The notes: generated by a model from the sequence alone, not told the origin. Positions 37,846 through 47,457 are shown, numbered from the stretch's first letter. The stretch: DNA of 64,000 nt from Mucilaginibacter endophyticus (GCF_003351025.1 NZ_QPCG01000002.1:868001-932000); one strand, 5' to 3'. Numbers and translations: made by a program.

Positions 37846-38415
37846 ATGAAAAAACTAACCTATTCCATTGTAACCTTCTTACTGGCTTTTTTTATCGTAT
37901 CCGGATGTACTAAAAAAAATGACGTAATCAGTAACCCAAAAATTGCGACCAGCAACAACGCCCTCAAAAACTCCGGTGATACTACTGTGAAAACGCCTCC
38001 GGCGGATACAAGCCAACTTGTTGCCCTAACCGGCGACAAGATTACGTTGGCTCCCGGGTATCATCAAAATGCGGCTGGAGACAGTGTTGGCATTTCGTTT
38101 AACGCGGTAACAACTAACCGGTATTGTTCAAACGGGCTGTTGAAATTCCACAATACGATTGATGTAAACAACAACTTCTTCATTGATTTTCTCAATGTAC
38201 AGGAGCCCCTCGTTTGTCACGGCACCGGTGATATCCCTATGGTGGCAGCGATAAACTTTCAAAAAAGCTACCTGGTAAACGGCAGTCATCCATTAAAGGT
38301 AACGCTTAATGGTACTACCTATACCGGTAACATCATCGTTTCGGCAAGCAACATCACTTTCGACTGGAATTATTCCACAGGCATTGTAATATCACCTAAA
38401 ACCTTAACACGATAA
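37846..38415 (+). CDS. Lipoprotein of unknown function
   Basis: 189 residues with a lipoprotein signal peptide and lipobox VSGC (Cys21), then a Lys-Lys-Asn-Asp stretch and a beta-rich domain with no recognised family. Two further Cys (in RYCSN and LVCHG) could form a disulfide. A promoter-like motif shared with the ECF sigma gene lies upstream, so the gene may belong to that sigma factor's regulon. Upper part has a Ser/Thr/Pro-rich linker. Confidence 0.75.
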   Translation: MKKLTYSIVTFLLAFFIVSGCTKKNDVISNPKIATSNNALKNSGDTTVKTPPADTSQLVALTGDKITLAPGYHQNAAGDSVGISFNAVTTNRYCSNGLLKFHNTIDVNNNFFIDFLNVQEPLVCHGTGDIPMVAAINFQKSYLVNGSHPLKVTLNGTTYTGNIIVSASNITFDWNYSTGIVISPKTLTR

Positions 38416-38528
38416 TCAATTCAATTATGAAATCGATCATGTCAGTTTGCTTCGGCAGACTGATATTGATCAATTTTTTCAGGAATGTCATTTAGCAAAA
38501 AAATAATTTGAAAAAAAATCTACATTTT

Positions 38529-38563
38529 ACCCAACGTTTGATGAATTGTATCCGAAGAGGTAG
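38529..38563 (+). promoter_or_regulatory. Bipartite ECF-type promoter candidate, copy 2
   Basis: ACCCAACGTTT (38529-38539), 11 bp, then TCCGAAGAGGTA, matching the copy upstream of the lipoprotein gene at the same spacing. It lies 29 bp before the ECF sigma ATG, consistent with autoregulation (inference). Confidence 0.55.
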
Positions 38564-38592
38564 TTACAATCATTTAAACGTGATTTTTTTGA

Positions 38593-39171
38593 ATGAACCT
38601 AAGCAAGAAGCAAACAGAGAGGCTGGTAAAAGGGTGCATCAATAACGACCGAACGGCGCAGGAAGCCTTGTACAAATTATTTTATGCAGAGATGCTTCGC
38701 GTTTGTTATAGTTATGTCCCTGATAAAGAACTGGCTAAAGAGGCCTTCAATAACGGGTTCCTGAAAGTTTTCCAGTCTGTAAATAATTTCGATATTGAAA
38801 AAGGCGAGTTGGGTGGATGGATCAGGAAAATCATGATCTATACCTCAATTGACCTGTGCAGGAAGGAGTTGAAATTTAATACGGTAAGTTTTGATATCCA
38901 GGAGCATGACGATTATTTCATATCCCCCACGGCCCTGGAGAAACTTTATTTTGAAGATATTCTGCAAAGCATCCGTACCCTGCCCCTTGCTACCCAAACT
39001 GTTTTCAACCTATCAGTACTTGATGGATTTACACACAAAGAGATAGGCGAACAACTTAGTATCAGCGAAGGAACATCCCGCTGGCATTTGGCCGAGGCGA
39101 AGAGAAAATTAAGAGAGTTGCTTGAACCAGGCAGCATCCAGTCGAAAGAAAGGAGTGAAATAAAACGATGA
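38593..39171 (+). CDS. ECF-type RNA polymerase sigma factor (with barrel anti-sigma partner)
   Basis: 192 residues: sigma region 2 (ALYKLFYAEMLRVCYSYV through FLKVFQSVNNFD and GWIRKIMIYTSIDLCRK) and region 4 (PLATQTVFNLSVLDGFTHKEIGEQLSISEGTSRWHLAEAKRKLRELL). The stop overlaps the next start by 4 nt, so it is cotranslated with a protein that looks like its membrane-spanning regulator. A repeated upstream motif suggests it controls itself and the lipoprotein gene. Confidence 0.92.
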   Translation: MNLSKKQTERLVKGCINNDRTAQEALYKLFYAEMLRVCYSYVPDKELAKEAFNNGFLKVFQSVNNFDIEKGELGGWIRKIMIYTSIDLCRKELKFNTVSFDIQEHDDYFISPTALEKLYFEDILQSIRTLPLATQTVFNLSVLDGFTHKEIGEQLSISEGTSRWHLAEAKRKLRELLEPGSIQSKERSEIKR

Positions 39172-40811
39172 AAGATTTATTTAAAGACCCCGATCTTTGG
39201 CGGCAAAAACGCGATCAGCTACCGGTTGATGCTGAAGCTCAAAGCGGATGGCAGGAAATGCAATCTATCCTTGATAAGCATTTGCCCCTGTTGCCTTTAA
39301 CATCCGCTCCACATGTTTCAAAAATGGCAAAAGCCATAAAAGCTATTAAGGCGATGAAAGCCACATCGATATTAATAGCTTCATTAACCGTAGCAACAGT
39401 TACCGGTACTGTCATTTACATTATTAAAAGCGGCCAACATCAAAATACATCCCACCATCAGCCCCAAAAACACAGGCAAGCAATAGGCAAAGACAGTTTA
39501 AATACCGTTATGACTGTTGACTCAATAGATCCCGACATCAAAGTTGATAGCTTATACGCTTTACAGAAGTTGACATCATCCATTAATAAAACAGACAGCA
39601 TTAATAACATAACAATTGCGGGCCAGGTTAATAGCAACAATATTAATCAGGGGAGTCTGGCTTTAAAAAACAATAAATCGGCAACAAACCAGCAAGTAAC
39701 TAACGGCGGTAATGCACAGGCAAACTCAACCTTATCGCCAAATCATAATAGTACTGGTTATCTAACTTCGGGAAATTACCGAAGTAATCACTTACAAGTA
39801 TCCGCAAAGAACGCAATTTCACAAAAAGGTACAAATTCAAGCTCCAACGGTACAATTGAGGAAAGTTCGTCGGATGAAATAACTCAGAATAGCAAATCAA
39901 CGGATAACAACGTTATGCTGCTTTCAGCTAATCAGGCCAGTATGTCCCAATTATTCGAGATGAATAACAACTCGTTCATTAAGCCTCAGATATTCTCTAA
40001 TAAGCCCCTATCAAAATTTGTAATAACTGATGCTTATAGAGCAGTGCGGGGCAATGTTAATCAAATCAAAAACTCAAACAATAAAAATAAAGCCAATAAA
40101 AATCCATCAGCAAAAAACGGCAAAGCAAAAGGCGCTAAAGCCTCATCAACAAGGCCACTATCTGCCGTATTCGCTAATATGGACTGGGGAATTTTATTAG
40201 GCGCCAATACTTCCGGAAGCTTTACACCCGGTTCGCAAAACAAGAATATCTATGGCAGTTTCCCAATTGATATTTATCCGGGAATATTCGCTACTTATCG
40301 TCTAAACGATAAATGGGCTATAAATGCGCAGGTACGCTTTTTAACGCCGCTTAACCTGGGTGGCTCATATGACAATAAGAGTTTCAGCCACGTTGATTCC
40401 GCACAATTTGTCAAAGTAACCGATTCACGAAAAGCTTATTTTGTAAATGTGCCCATCCATGTGATGTACAAGATCAACAACAATATCAGCATAAAAGGCG
40501 GACCAGTTATTAATCTCCCTGTTAAACAAATCAATAGCAACACCAGTTTGCAGCGGCTGGACATGAATCTTGACACTATATACTTTGCTAATGCCCAAAA
40601 CAAAATAAAGACAACCAGGTACGATCAAAAAATAAACTTCGGCTTATCGGGCGGCGTAAGCGTTCAGTTTAACAGGTTAATATTTGAAGCTATGTACCAA
40701 AAAAGCCTTAACGGATACCATGTTATTTCTGATTTTGGTAACTATAAAACCAATCCGGGAACATTGCAGATTAGTGTTGGCTTTAAGTTAAATGGTTCAA
40801 AGCATCATTAA
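39168..40811 (+). CDS. Putative dual membrane-spanning anti-sigma factor (Dma-like)
   Basis: 547 residues. A short cytoplasmic N-terminus (1-60, with WQEM anti-sigma-like spacing) is followed by one membrane helix (about 65-88), a long Asn/Ser/Gln-rich stretch (about 90-330) able to cross the periplasm, and a C-terminal domain (about 335-547) that reads as an outer-membrane beta-barrel of the PorT/OmpA-like class (MDWGILLGANTSG..., ending ISVGFKLN). No N-terminal signal peptide exists. This layout matches the dual membrane-spanning anti-sigma factors reported from Bacteroides, which link outer-membrane state to an ECF sigma factor. It overlaps the sigma gene by 4 nt. Confidence 0.75.
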   Translation: MKDLFKDPDLWRQKRDQLPVDAEAQSGWQEMQSILDKHLPLLPLTSAPHVSKMAKAIKAIKAMKATSILIASLTVATVTGTVIYIIKSGQHQNTSHHQPQKHRQAIGKDSLNTVMTVDSIDPDIKVDSLYALQKLTSSINKTDSINNITIAGQVNSNNINQGSLALKNNKSATNQQVTNGGNAQANSTLSPNHNSTGYLTSGNYRSNHLQVSAKNAISQKGTNSSSNGTIEESSSDEITQNSKSTDNNVMLLSANQASMSQLFEMNNNSFIKPQIFSNKPLSKFVITDAYRAVRGNVNQIKNSNNKNKANKNPSAKNGKAKGAKASSTRPLSAVFANMDWGILLGANTSGSFTPGSQNKNIYGSFPIDIYPGIFATYRLNDKWAINAQVRFLTPLNLGGSYDNKSFSHVDSAQFVKVTDSRKAYFVNVPIHVMYKINNNISIKGGPVINLPVKQINSNTSLQRLDMNLDTIYFANAQNKIKTTRYDQKINFGLSGGVSVQFNRLIFEAMYQKSLNGYHVISDFGNYKTNPGTLQISVGFKLNGSKHH

Positions 40812-40904
40812 AATACCATTTTTAAAAATTGAATCAGCATGCAAAGCTGTATCCATACTTAAAATAAAAACTATCATTATCTTGCCTCCATAATTCTTAA
40901 CCGG

Positions 40905-41612
40905 ATGCTTGAACAGTACGATTTGCATAATTTACTGGTAATTGATATTGAAACTGTACCGCAGTACGGCAGTCACGAACAGCTACCCGAAAATCTGCAG
41001 GTTTTATGGGAACTAAAAACCCGGCATCAACGCAAAGACGAACCCGCCGATGTTCATTACGAGCGTGCCGGGATCTGGGCCGAGTTTGGTAAAATAGTTT
41101 GTATTTCGGCCGGGATTTTTACAGCAGGAAAGAACGTAGGTTTGCGGGTAAAGTCGTTTGCATCGCACGATGAAAAAGAATTGTTGACCAAGTTTTCAAA
41201 CCTATTGTTCAGTCAGCCCGCTAATCTTGTTTTGTGTGCCCATAACGGTAAGGAGTTTGATTTCCCCTATATCTGTCGTAGACTGTTGGTGAACGGAATG
41301 CCTTTTCCGCAGCAACTGCAAATAGCGGGTAAAAAGCCCTGGGAGATTGCCCATTTAGATACCATGGAGTTGTGGAAATTTGGCGATCACAAACATTATA
41401 CATCCTTAAACCTGCTCACTACTATTTTTAATATTCCAACCTCCAAGGATGATATTGATGGCAGCGATGTCGGTCGCGTTTACTGGCATGAAAATCAGTT
41501 AGAACGTATTTGCACGTATTGCCAAAAGGATGTGGTTGCAACAGCACAATTGCTAAGGCGTTACCGGGGCGAAGAATTGATTCCTGACGAATTTATAACC
41601 GTTGTAGGCTGA
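40905..41612 (+). CDS. Predicted 3'-5' exonuclease related to PolB exonuclease domain
   Basis: 235 residues with the DEDD-type layout: Asp14 and Glu16 in VIDIETVP, a middle motif HNGKEFDFPYICRR, and Asp in YCQKDVVATAQLLRRY. Length fits the PF10108-like family of stand-alone DnaQ/PolB-like exonucleases, which degrade single-stranded DNA or RNA ends using two metal ions. It overlaps the following ABC ATPase ATG by one base (TGATG), but the two functions are not obviously related. Confidence 0.85.
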   Translation: MLEQYDLHNLLVIDIETVPQYGSHEQLPENLQVLWELKTRHQRKDEPADVHYERAGIWAEFGKIVCISAGIFTAGKNVGLRVKSFASHDEKELLTKFSNLLFSQPANLVLCAHNGKEFDFPYICRRLLVNGMPFPQQLQIAGKKPWEIAHLDTMELWKFGDHKHYTSLNLLTTIFNIPTSKDDIDGSDVGRVYWHENQLERICTYCQKDVVATAQLLRRYRGEELIPDEFITVVG

Positions 41613-43309
41613 TGCTTAAAGTAAACGATCTGTCGGTTAGTTTTAAGAATGGTAAAAGCCAGTTCGAGGCCGTAAAGGGAATTTCCTTCACGCTTGATAA
41701 GGGCGAAACCATTGGCATTGTAGGCGAATCCGGATCCGGTAAATCTGTAACCTCCCTTGCGTTGATGCGCTTGCTAAATGAAGATCAGGCTGTAATAAAC
41801 GGCTCGGTGCTTTTAAATGGAGTCTGTCTGTGCAGGTTATCAGAAGATGAGATGCAACAGGTACGCGGCAACCAGGTGGCCATGATCTTCCAGGAACCGA
41901 TGACATCGCTTAACCCGGTACTTACCTGCGGTTTTCAACTTACTGAAGCTATCCGGCTGCATTTGGGTGTAACAAAAGCCGAAGCAAAACAAAGAACTAT
42001 TGATTTGTTCAAGGAAGTTCAGCTGCCCCGGCCGGAAGCTATATTTGACAGCTATCCCCATCAGATCTCGGGCGGACAAAAACAACGGGTAATGATTGCC
42101 ATGGCTTTGGCCTGTAACCCGGAGATTTTGATTGCAGACGAACCTACCACCGCCCTTGACGTTACGGTACAAAAAACCATTATCGAGCTCCTGCACAAAC
42201 TCAAAGCCGAAAGGCACATGAGCCTCATCTTTATATCGCATGATTTGGGGGTGATCAGGGAAATTGCCGACAGGGTATTGGTCATGTACAAAGGCGAAAT
42301 TGTGGAAGAAGCTACCGTAGATGAGCTTTTTGCCAGCCCTAAACATCCATACACCAAAGGCTTACTGGCCTGTCGCCCTACCCCTCAGCAGCATTTAAAA
42401 AAGCTGCCTGTTGTAGCCGATTTCCTGGACGAAGGGAAACCCGCAGTGACTATTGAAAGCATCAGGGAATTATATCATTATCCTGACACCGAAATTGCTG
42501 CAAGAAGACACAGACTATATGAGCAACGGCCGCTGCTAAAGGCCGAAAAACTAAATACATGGTTTCCTACAGATACAGGCTTGTTTAAACGGAAGGACCA
42601 TGTTGTAAAAGCGGTAAACAATGTAAGCTTTGATGTATATCCGGGAGAAACTTTAGGTTTGGTCGGCGAATCGGGCTGTGGTAAAACTACCTTGGGTCGA
42701 AGCATTTTAAGGCTGATAGAGCCTACGTCGGGCAAGGTTTCTTTTGAGGGTACCGATCTCCGCGGGCTAAAAAAAGATGAGCTGAGGCAGATCAGGAAAG
42801 ATATCCAGATTATTTTTCAGGACCCTTATTCATCATTGAATCCTAAGCTTACCGTTGGGCAATCACTTATGGAACCTTTACAGGTACACAAGTTTTACAA
42901 CAACGATGCCACCCGCAAACGTAAAGTGCTTGAGCTGCTTGAACGGGTTAACCTGCAACCCGCACATTTTAACCGTTACCCACATGAATTTTCGGGCGGA
43001 CAAAGGCAGCGGATCGTGATAGCACGGGCCCTGGCACTTCAGCCCAAGTTCATCATTTGCGATGAATCTGTTTCGGCGCTTGATGTATCAGTGCAGGCCC
43101 AGGTACTCAACCTTATTCGCGAACTGCAGGACGAACTTAAACTTACCTACATTTTCATATCTCACGACCTGGCTGTGATCAAGCATATTTCCGACCGCAT
43201 GATGGTCATGAACAAGGGAGAAATAGTTGAAACGGGCTATCCTGATGATATTTATTACAGCCCTAAAGAAGAATATACCAAAAGGCTGATAGCTTCAATA
43301 CCGGGTTGA
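41612..43309 (+). CDS. Fused peptide ABC transporter ATPase (DppD-DppF type)
   Basis: 565 residues holding two ABC ATPase domains. First: GESGSGKSV, ISGGQKQRVMIAMA, LIADEPTTALD. Second: GESGCGKTTLG, FSGGQRQRIVIARAL, IICDESVSALD. After each comes the oligopeptide-transporter C-terminal region (YTKGLLACRPTP, YTKRLIASIPG). It powers import of di/oligopeptides or a similar solute; permease and binding protein are not adjacent. The fusion is common in Bacteroidota and in YejF/GsiA. Confidence 0.92.
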   Translation: MLKVNDLSVSFKNGKSQFEAVKGISFTLDKGETIGIVGESGSGKSVTSLALMRLLNEDQAVINGSVLLNGVCLCRLSEDEMQQVRGNQVAMIFQEPMTSLNPVLTCGFQLTEAIRLHLGVTKAEAKQRTIDLFKEVQLPRPEAIFDSYPHQISGGQKQRVMIAMALACNPEILIADEPTTALDVTVQKTIIELLHKLKAERHMSLIFISHDLGVIREIADRVLVMYKGEIVEEATVDELFASPKHPYTKGLLACRPTPQQHLKKLPVVADFLDEGKPAVTIESIRELYHYPDTEIAARRHRLYEQRPLLKAEKLNTWFPTDTGLFKRKDHVVKAVNNVSFDVYPGETLGLVGESGCGKTTLGRSILRLIEPTSGKVSFEGTDLRGLKKDELRQIRKDIQIIFQDPYSSLNPKLTVGQSLMEPLQVHKFYNNDATRKRKVLELLERVNLQPAHFNRYPHEFSGGQRQRIVIARALALQPKFIICDESVSALDVSVQAQVLNLIRELQDELKLTYIFISHDLAVIKHISDRMMVMNKGEIVETGYPDDIYYSPKEEYTKRLIASIPG

Positions 43310-43363
43310 TAAAATGGAGTATGTGCCTCGCTAATTGAATCAATCCGGCACTTCAAAATTCAG

Positions 43364-43371
43364 TATCTTTG
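43364..43371 (+). promoter_or_regulatory. Bacteroidota -7 box upstream of rnr
   Basis: TATCTTTG matches TAnnTTTG and lies 17 bp before the RNase R start codon, putting the transcript start close to the gene. No matching -33 TTG at the usual spacing is evident. Confidence 0.45.
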
Positions 43372-43387
43372 ATGCAAATACTATCCT

Positions 43388-45526
43388 ATGTCTAAACGTA
43401 AGAAAAACAACTCTTCTATACACCAGGTACTTACCCAAATGGTACTTGATATATTTGAACAAAACGGCAATACGCCACTCAACTATAAACAGGTTTCTGC
43501 TAAACTAAACGTTCGTGATTCCGAAGCGCGTGAGATCATCTATGAGATCTTGAAAGATGAGGTTAAAAAATCTGTACTCAAAGAAATTTCCCCAGGCAAA
43601 TTTCAGCTGCTTGAACTTAAAACTTTTATTGAAGGTGTGGTAGACCTTACCAACGACGGTTCGGCCTTCATCGTTACCGATGACGAATTTGAGAGCGATA
43701 TTTTTATTGCTCCTCGTAAACTGCGCACCGCTCTTAACGGCGACCGTGTTAAGGTTTACGTATATGCCAAAAGTAAAGGCAAACATAAAGAGGGCGAGGT
43801 TATCGAAATCATCCATCGCGCTAAAATGGAGTTTACCGGCGTGGTTAAACTTTCCGAGCGTTATGCATTCTTCATTCCTGACGACCGCAAGATGATGCAC
43901 GATATTTTTATCCCCATCACCGAATTAAACGGGGCTAAAAATGGCATCAAAGCCGTTGCCGAAATTACCGACTGGCCAACGGAGGCTAAAAACCCCATCG
44001 GCCGTATCAAACATGTGTTAGGTGCGCAGGGCGAAAACGATACGGAAATGAACGCCATCCTGGCCGAATATGGATTTCCGTTATCATTCCCTGCCGAAGT
44101 AGAACATGATGCCGAAGAAATTTCAGACGTGATCACACCTGAAGAAATTGCTAAACGCCGCGATTTCCGTAACATTACCACCTTCACCATCGACCCATTT
44201 GACGCCAAGGATTTTGACGATGCCCTATCCTATCGCGTACTGGAAAACGGCAATTACGAAGTTGGCGTTCATATTGCAGATGTATCACATTATATCATTC
44301 CTGATTCTGCTTTGGATAAGGAAGCTTTGGACAGGGCAACCTCAGTTTACCTTGTTGACCGGGTGATCCCGATGCTTCCCGAAAGATTATCAAACGGTCT
44401 TTGCTCCCTTCGCCCTAAAGAAGAAAAGCTTTGCTTTTCGGCGGTGTTTGAGCTGGATGAGAACGCCAACATCATTACCGAATGGTATGGTAAAACCATC
44501 ATTTACTCTGACAGGCGTTTCACTTATGAAGAGGTCCAAGAGGTAATAGAAACCGGCGAAGGCGACTTTAAGGAAGAAATATTTAAGTTAAACGCGTTAG
44601 CTTATAAACTTCGCGAGCGCAAGTTTAAAAACGGCGCTATTAGCTTTGAAACTACCGAGGTTAAATTCAAACTTGATGAAACCGGTAAACCAACGGGTGT
44701 TTATGTAAAAGAGCGTAAAGACGCTCATAAACTCATTGAAGATTTCATGTTGCTGGCCAACCGTAAGGTAGCCGAGCATGTGAGTAAAATGGGTAAAGGC
44801 AAACATAAATATACCTTTGTTTATCGCGTACACGATTCGCCTAAGCCCGACGCTCTGGCTAATTTTGCACAGTTTGCCGCAAGGTTCGGGTATAAGATCA
44901 ACACGAAATCTGACAAGGAAACGGCTAAATCGCTTAATTTCCTGATGGAAGATGTTGAGGGAAAAAAAGAGCAGAACGTATTAACGCACCTTGCCATACG
45001 TTCAATGGCCAAAGCTGTATATACTACCAAAAGCAGCAGCCACTATGGTTTGGCCTTTGATCATTACACACATTTTACGTCACCAATTCGTCGTTATCCG
45101 GACGTGATGGTACACAGGTTACTGTTCCATTATTTAAATGGCGGTCAATCGGCCAATGCCGAGTTTTATGAAAAACTGTGTTCTCATAGCTCGTTAATGG
45201 AGAAAAAGGCTGCCGATGCGGAACGTTCTTCAGTAAAATACAAACAAGCTGAGTATCTTCGCGACCAGGTTGGCAACACCTTTATGGGTATCATATCGGG
45301 TGTTACAGAATGGGGCATGTATGTAGAGATCATCGAAAACAAATGCGAAGGCATGATCCGCCTGCGCGATATATCCGATGATTTTTATACTTTGGACGAG
45401 AAAAACTACGCCATCATTGGCCAGCGTAAAAAGAAGATCTATCAATTGGGCGATGAAGTCAAGATCAAAGTAAAACAAGTTGATCTGACCAAAAAGCAGA
45501 TAGATTTCATATTGGTACAGGATTAG
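43388..45526 (+). CDS. rnr: Ribonuclease R
   Basis: 712 residues: N-terminal helix-turn-helix/cold-shock domains (about 1-220), RNB catalytic domain (about 255-600) with DPFDAKDFDDALS supplying the magnesium-binding aspartates, and a C-terminal S1 domain (about 630-712). It degrades structured RNA 3' to 5' in the cytoplasm. Length matches Bacteroidota RNase R, without the long basic tail of the enterobacterial protein. A TAnnTTTG box precedes it, and a palindromic repeat follows. Confidence 0.96.
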   Translation: MSKRKKNNSSIHQVLTQMVLDIFEQNGNTPLNYKQVSAKLNVRDSEAREIIYEILKDEVKKSVLKEISPGKFQLLELKTFIEGVVDLTNDGSAFIVTDDEFESDIFIAPRKLRTALNGDRVKVYVYAKSKGKHKEGEVIEIIHRAKMEFTGVVKLSERYAFFIPDDRKMMHDIFIPITELNGAKNGIKAVAEITDWPTEAKNPIGRIKHVLGAQGENDTEMNAILAEYGFPLSFPAEVEHDAEEISDVITPEEIAKRRDFRNITTFTIDPFDAKDFDDALSYRVLENGNYEVGVHIADVSHYIIPDSALDKEALDRATSVYLVDRVIPMLPERLSNGLCSLRPKEEKLCFSAVFELDENANIITEWYGKTIIYSDRRFTYEEVQEVIETGEGDFKEEIFKLNALAYKLRERKFKNGAISFETTEVKFKLDETGKPTGVYVKERKDAHKLIEDFMLLANRKVAEHVSKMGKGKHKYTFVYRVHDSPKPDALANFAQFAARFGYKINTKSDKETAKSLNFLMEDVEGKKEQNVLTHLAIRSMAKAVYTTKSSSHYGLAFDHYTHFTSPIRRYPDVMVHRLLFHYLNGGQSANAEFYEKLCSHSSLMEKKAADAERSSVKYKQAEYLRDQVGNTFMGIISGVTEWGMYVEIIENKCEGMIRLRDISDDFYTLDEKNYAIIGQRKKKIYQLGDEVKIKVKQVDLTKKQIDFILVQD

Positions 45527-45532
45527 TGGTTG

Positions 45533-45709
45533 GTGAATGGTTGATTGGGTGAGTGGTTGATTAAGTTTTAAAATAGAATTTGGTCACTCATTTAGTCAAC
45601 CAGCGAATCAATCGCTCGCTTTAAACTGGTTTAATAAGTTGATAGAAGATTAGTTGATTAAGTTTAGCACGTTCAACTACTCACCTAATTAACCCAATGA
45701 ACCACTCAC
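45533..45709. repeat. Imperfect extragenic palindrome, family A copy 1
   Basis: Outer arms 45533-45551 and 45691-45709 match at 16 of 19 positions (GTGAATGGTTGATTGGGT-type). The interior carries further copies of GGTTGATTAAGTT-like words. A cleaner copy of the same family lies at 61407-61510. It fills the whole gap between rnr and the polyprenyl synthase gene, ending 7 bp before the latter's ATG. Confidence 0.7.
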
Positions 45710-45716
45710 TAAATAA

Positions 45717-46691
45717 ATGAAACAACTTACAGAGTTACAGTTACTGATAAATGATGCAGTTGGCAAACTAAGCTACCCGGCTTATCCTGCCGATTTGTAT
45801 GAACCGATAAGCTATATTTTATCTATTGGCGGCAAACGCATGCGCCCGGCCCTGCTCCTGCTGGCTTGTGACCTTTTTGGCGGCGACGTTGAAAAGGCTA
45901 TTGAACCCGCGTTGGCTATTGAGGTATTCCACAATTTCACGCTGATGCATGATGATATTATGGACAAAGCCCCTTTGCGCCGTGGCAAAGCAACCGTTCA
46001 TGAAAAATGGAATGCCAATGTGGCTATCCTCTCGGGCGACGCCATGATGGTAGAGGCCAACCGCATGATGATGAAGGTTGACGACGCCATTTTACGCAAG
46101 GTGCTTGACGTTTTTAATGATACTGCCACAGGAGTTTGTGAAGGCCAGCAGATTGATATGAGCTTTGAACAACGTAACGACGTGCATATTGAAGAGTACA
46201 TCAACATGATCCGCCTTAAAACGGCAGTATTATTGGGAGGTACGTTAAAAATTGGATCTATCATTGGAGGGGCTGCTTCAACCGATGCAGACCTGATTGA
46301 TGCGTTTGGCGTAAACCTGGGTATCGCGTTCCAGCTGCAGGACGATATATTAGATGTTTACGGCGATCCGGAAAAGTTTGGCAAACAAGTTGGAGGGGAT
46401 ATCATCTCCAATAAAAAAACCTTTTTGCTGATCCGCGCACTTGAACTGGCTAAGGGAGAGCAGGCACAAACGTTAAACCATTGGCTAAATACTACCGAGT
46501 TTGATAGCGCAGAAAAGGTTAAAGCCATAACAGAGATTTACAACCAGCTTGATATCAGGCAATACGCGGAAGAAGCCATGCAAACCTATGCCGAAAAATC
46601 TTTTGCTGCCCTTGATGCAATTAATTTACCCGAAGACCATAAACAGTACCTTCGTGATTTTGCGGATGGTTTGCTGGTGAGGGAGAATTGA
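45717..46691 (+). CDS. Trans-type polyprenyl diphosphate synthase
   Basis: 324 residues. First aspartate-rich motif DDIMD at residues 79-83 followed by RRG, second motif DDILD at 209-213, GGKRMRPAL at the substrate-binding start: all hallmarks of isoprenyl diphosphate synthases. It condenses IPP with allylic diphosphates for quinone side chains or shorter prenyl products. A Leu and Met before DDIMD, where chain length is set, do not decide between farnesyl/geranylgeranyl and longer products. The start is immediately preceded by a repeat, so its promoter may lie inside the repeat or upstream of rnr. Confidence 0.93.
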   Translation: MKQLTELQLLINDAVGKLSYPAYPADLYEPISYILSIGGKRMRPALLLLACDLFGGDVEKAIEPALAIEVFHNFTLMHDDIMDKAPLRRGKATVHEKWNANVAILSGDAMMVEANRMMMKVDDAILRKVLDVFNDTATGVCEGQQIDMSFEQRNDVHIEEYINMIRLKTAVLLGGTLKIGSIIGGAASTDADLIDAFGVNLGIAFQLQDDILDVYGDPEKFGKQVGGDIISNKKTFLLIRALELAKGEQAQTLNHWLNTTEFDSAEKVKAITEIYNQLDIRQYAEEAMQTYAEKSFAALDAINLPEDHKQYLRDFADGLLVREN

Positions 46692-46704
46692 TTTATATTT
46701 AAGG

Positions 46705-47094
46705 ATGAAGAAACTTTTACCCATCCTTACCATCCTGATCTGTTCAATAAACGCGAATGCCCAAAAACTTACGCCGCCACATTTTCGTGGTGGCGATAAT
46801 GCTTTTCATGATTTTTTGAACAAAAACTTAAAATGGCCTAAAAACGTGAGCGGCGGCGAAGGTATTGTTACCATAAGCTTTTTTGTTGAAAACGATGGTC
46901 GTTTAACCGACCTGAAAGTGGTTAAAGGCATGACTGAACCTTTTAATAAAGAAGCCTTAAGGGTTATTGCTTTATCGGAGAGATGGGTGCCGGCTATGCG
47001 TGATGGTCATTTTATAAAATCAAAATACTCCGTACCCATACAGTTTTTTACCATGCAGGCAGTGCAGGTTTTAGATAGCACGAAAGCTAACTGA
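46705..47094 (+). CDS. Secreted TonB C-terminal-domain protein
   Basis: 129 residues with a signal peptide (MKKLLPILTILICSINANAQ) and then a TonB-CTD-like domain (GIVTISFFVENDGRLTDLKVVKGMTEPFNKEALRVI...W). It lacks the proline-rich spacer and membrane anchor of true TonB, so it is a stand-alone periplasmic module, frequent in Bacteroidota. Together with the next two genes, 21 and 0 nt apart, it probably forms an operon with an M1 peptidase. Confidence 0.8.
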   Translation: MKKLLPILTILICSINANAQKLTPPHFRGGDNAFHDFLNKNLKWPKNVSGGEGIVTISFFVENDGRLTDLKVVKGMTEPFNKEALRVIALSERWVPAMRDGHFIKSKYSVPIQFFTMQAVQVLDSTKAN

Positions 47095-47115
47095 ATCAAT
47101 TAAAGACATCTCATT

Positions 47116-47457
47116 ATGGACGATAAAAAAATCCAAATTAAAGAAGCAGTTACCTCTGTATCAATTTCTTTCGACCCGGAGCCGGTCATGCAGTTAATAA
47201 GATACTTAAAAGACAATGTTGTGTATCCCGCCGGAGAAACGATGGAAGGACAAGTAACAGTTGGCTTTACCACGCACGACAACGGTACAATAACCGAAAT
47301 ACATATCATCCAAAGCCTGTCGGAAACTACAGACGCAGAAGCATTAAGAGTTATTAAAGCTTACACGCAATGGCCACCCCGCCCAACAGTTGAAGGGCGA
47401 AACCCTACAAGCAAACATACCATTGGCATAAATTTCACGAAGGAGCAAAATAAATGA
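47116..47457 (+). CDS. TonB C-terminal-domain protein without signal peptide
   Basis: 113 residues carrying the same domain as the previous gene (TVGFTTHDNGTITEIHIIQSLSETTDAEALRVI). No signal peptide or membrane helix is present, which is odd for a periplasmic module; a nearby upstream start was not found. It is either cytoplasmic or a degenerated duplicate. Its stop overlaps the peptidase start by 4 nt. Confidence 0.7.
   Translation: MDDKKIQIKEAVTSVSISFDPEPVMQLIRYLKDNVVYPAGETMEGQVTVGFTTHDNGTITEIHIIQSLSETTDAEALRVIKAYTQWPPRPTVEGRNPTSKHTIGINFTKEQNK

Noticed and set aside
45533..45709. Possible CRISPR array
   Set aside because: Repeats are inverted and of unequal spacing, with no uniform spacers and no cas gene nearby.
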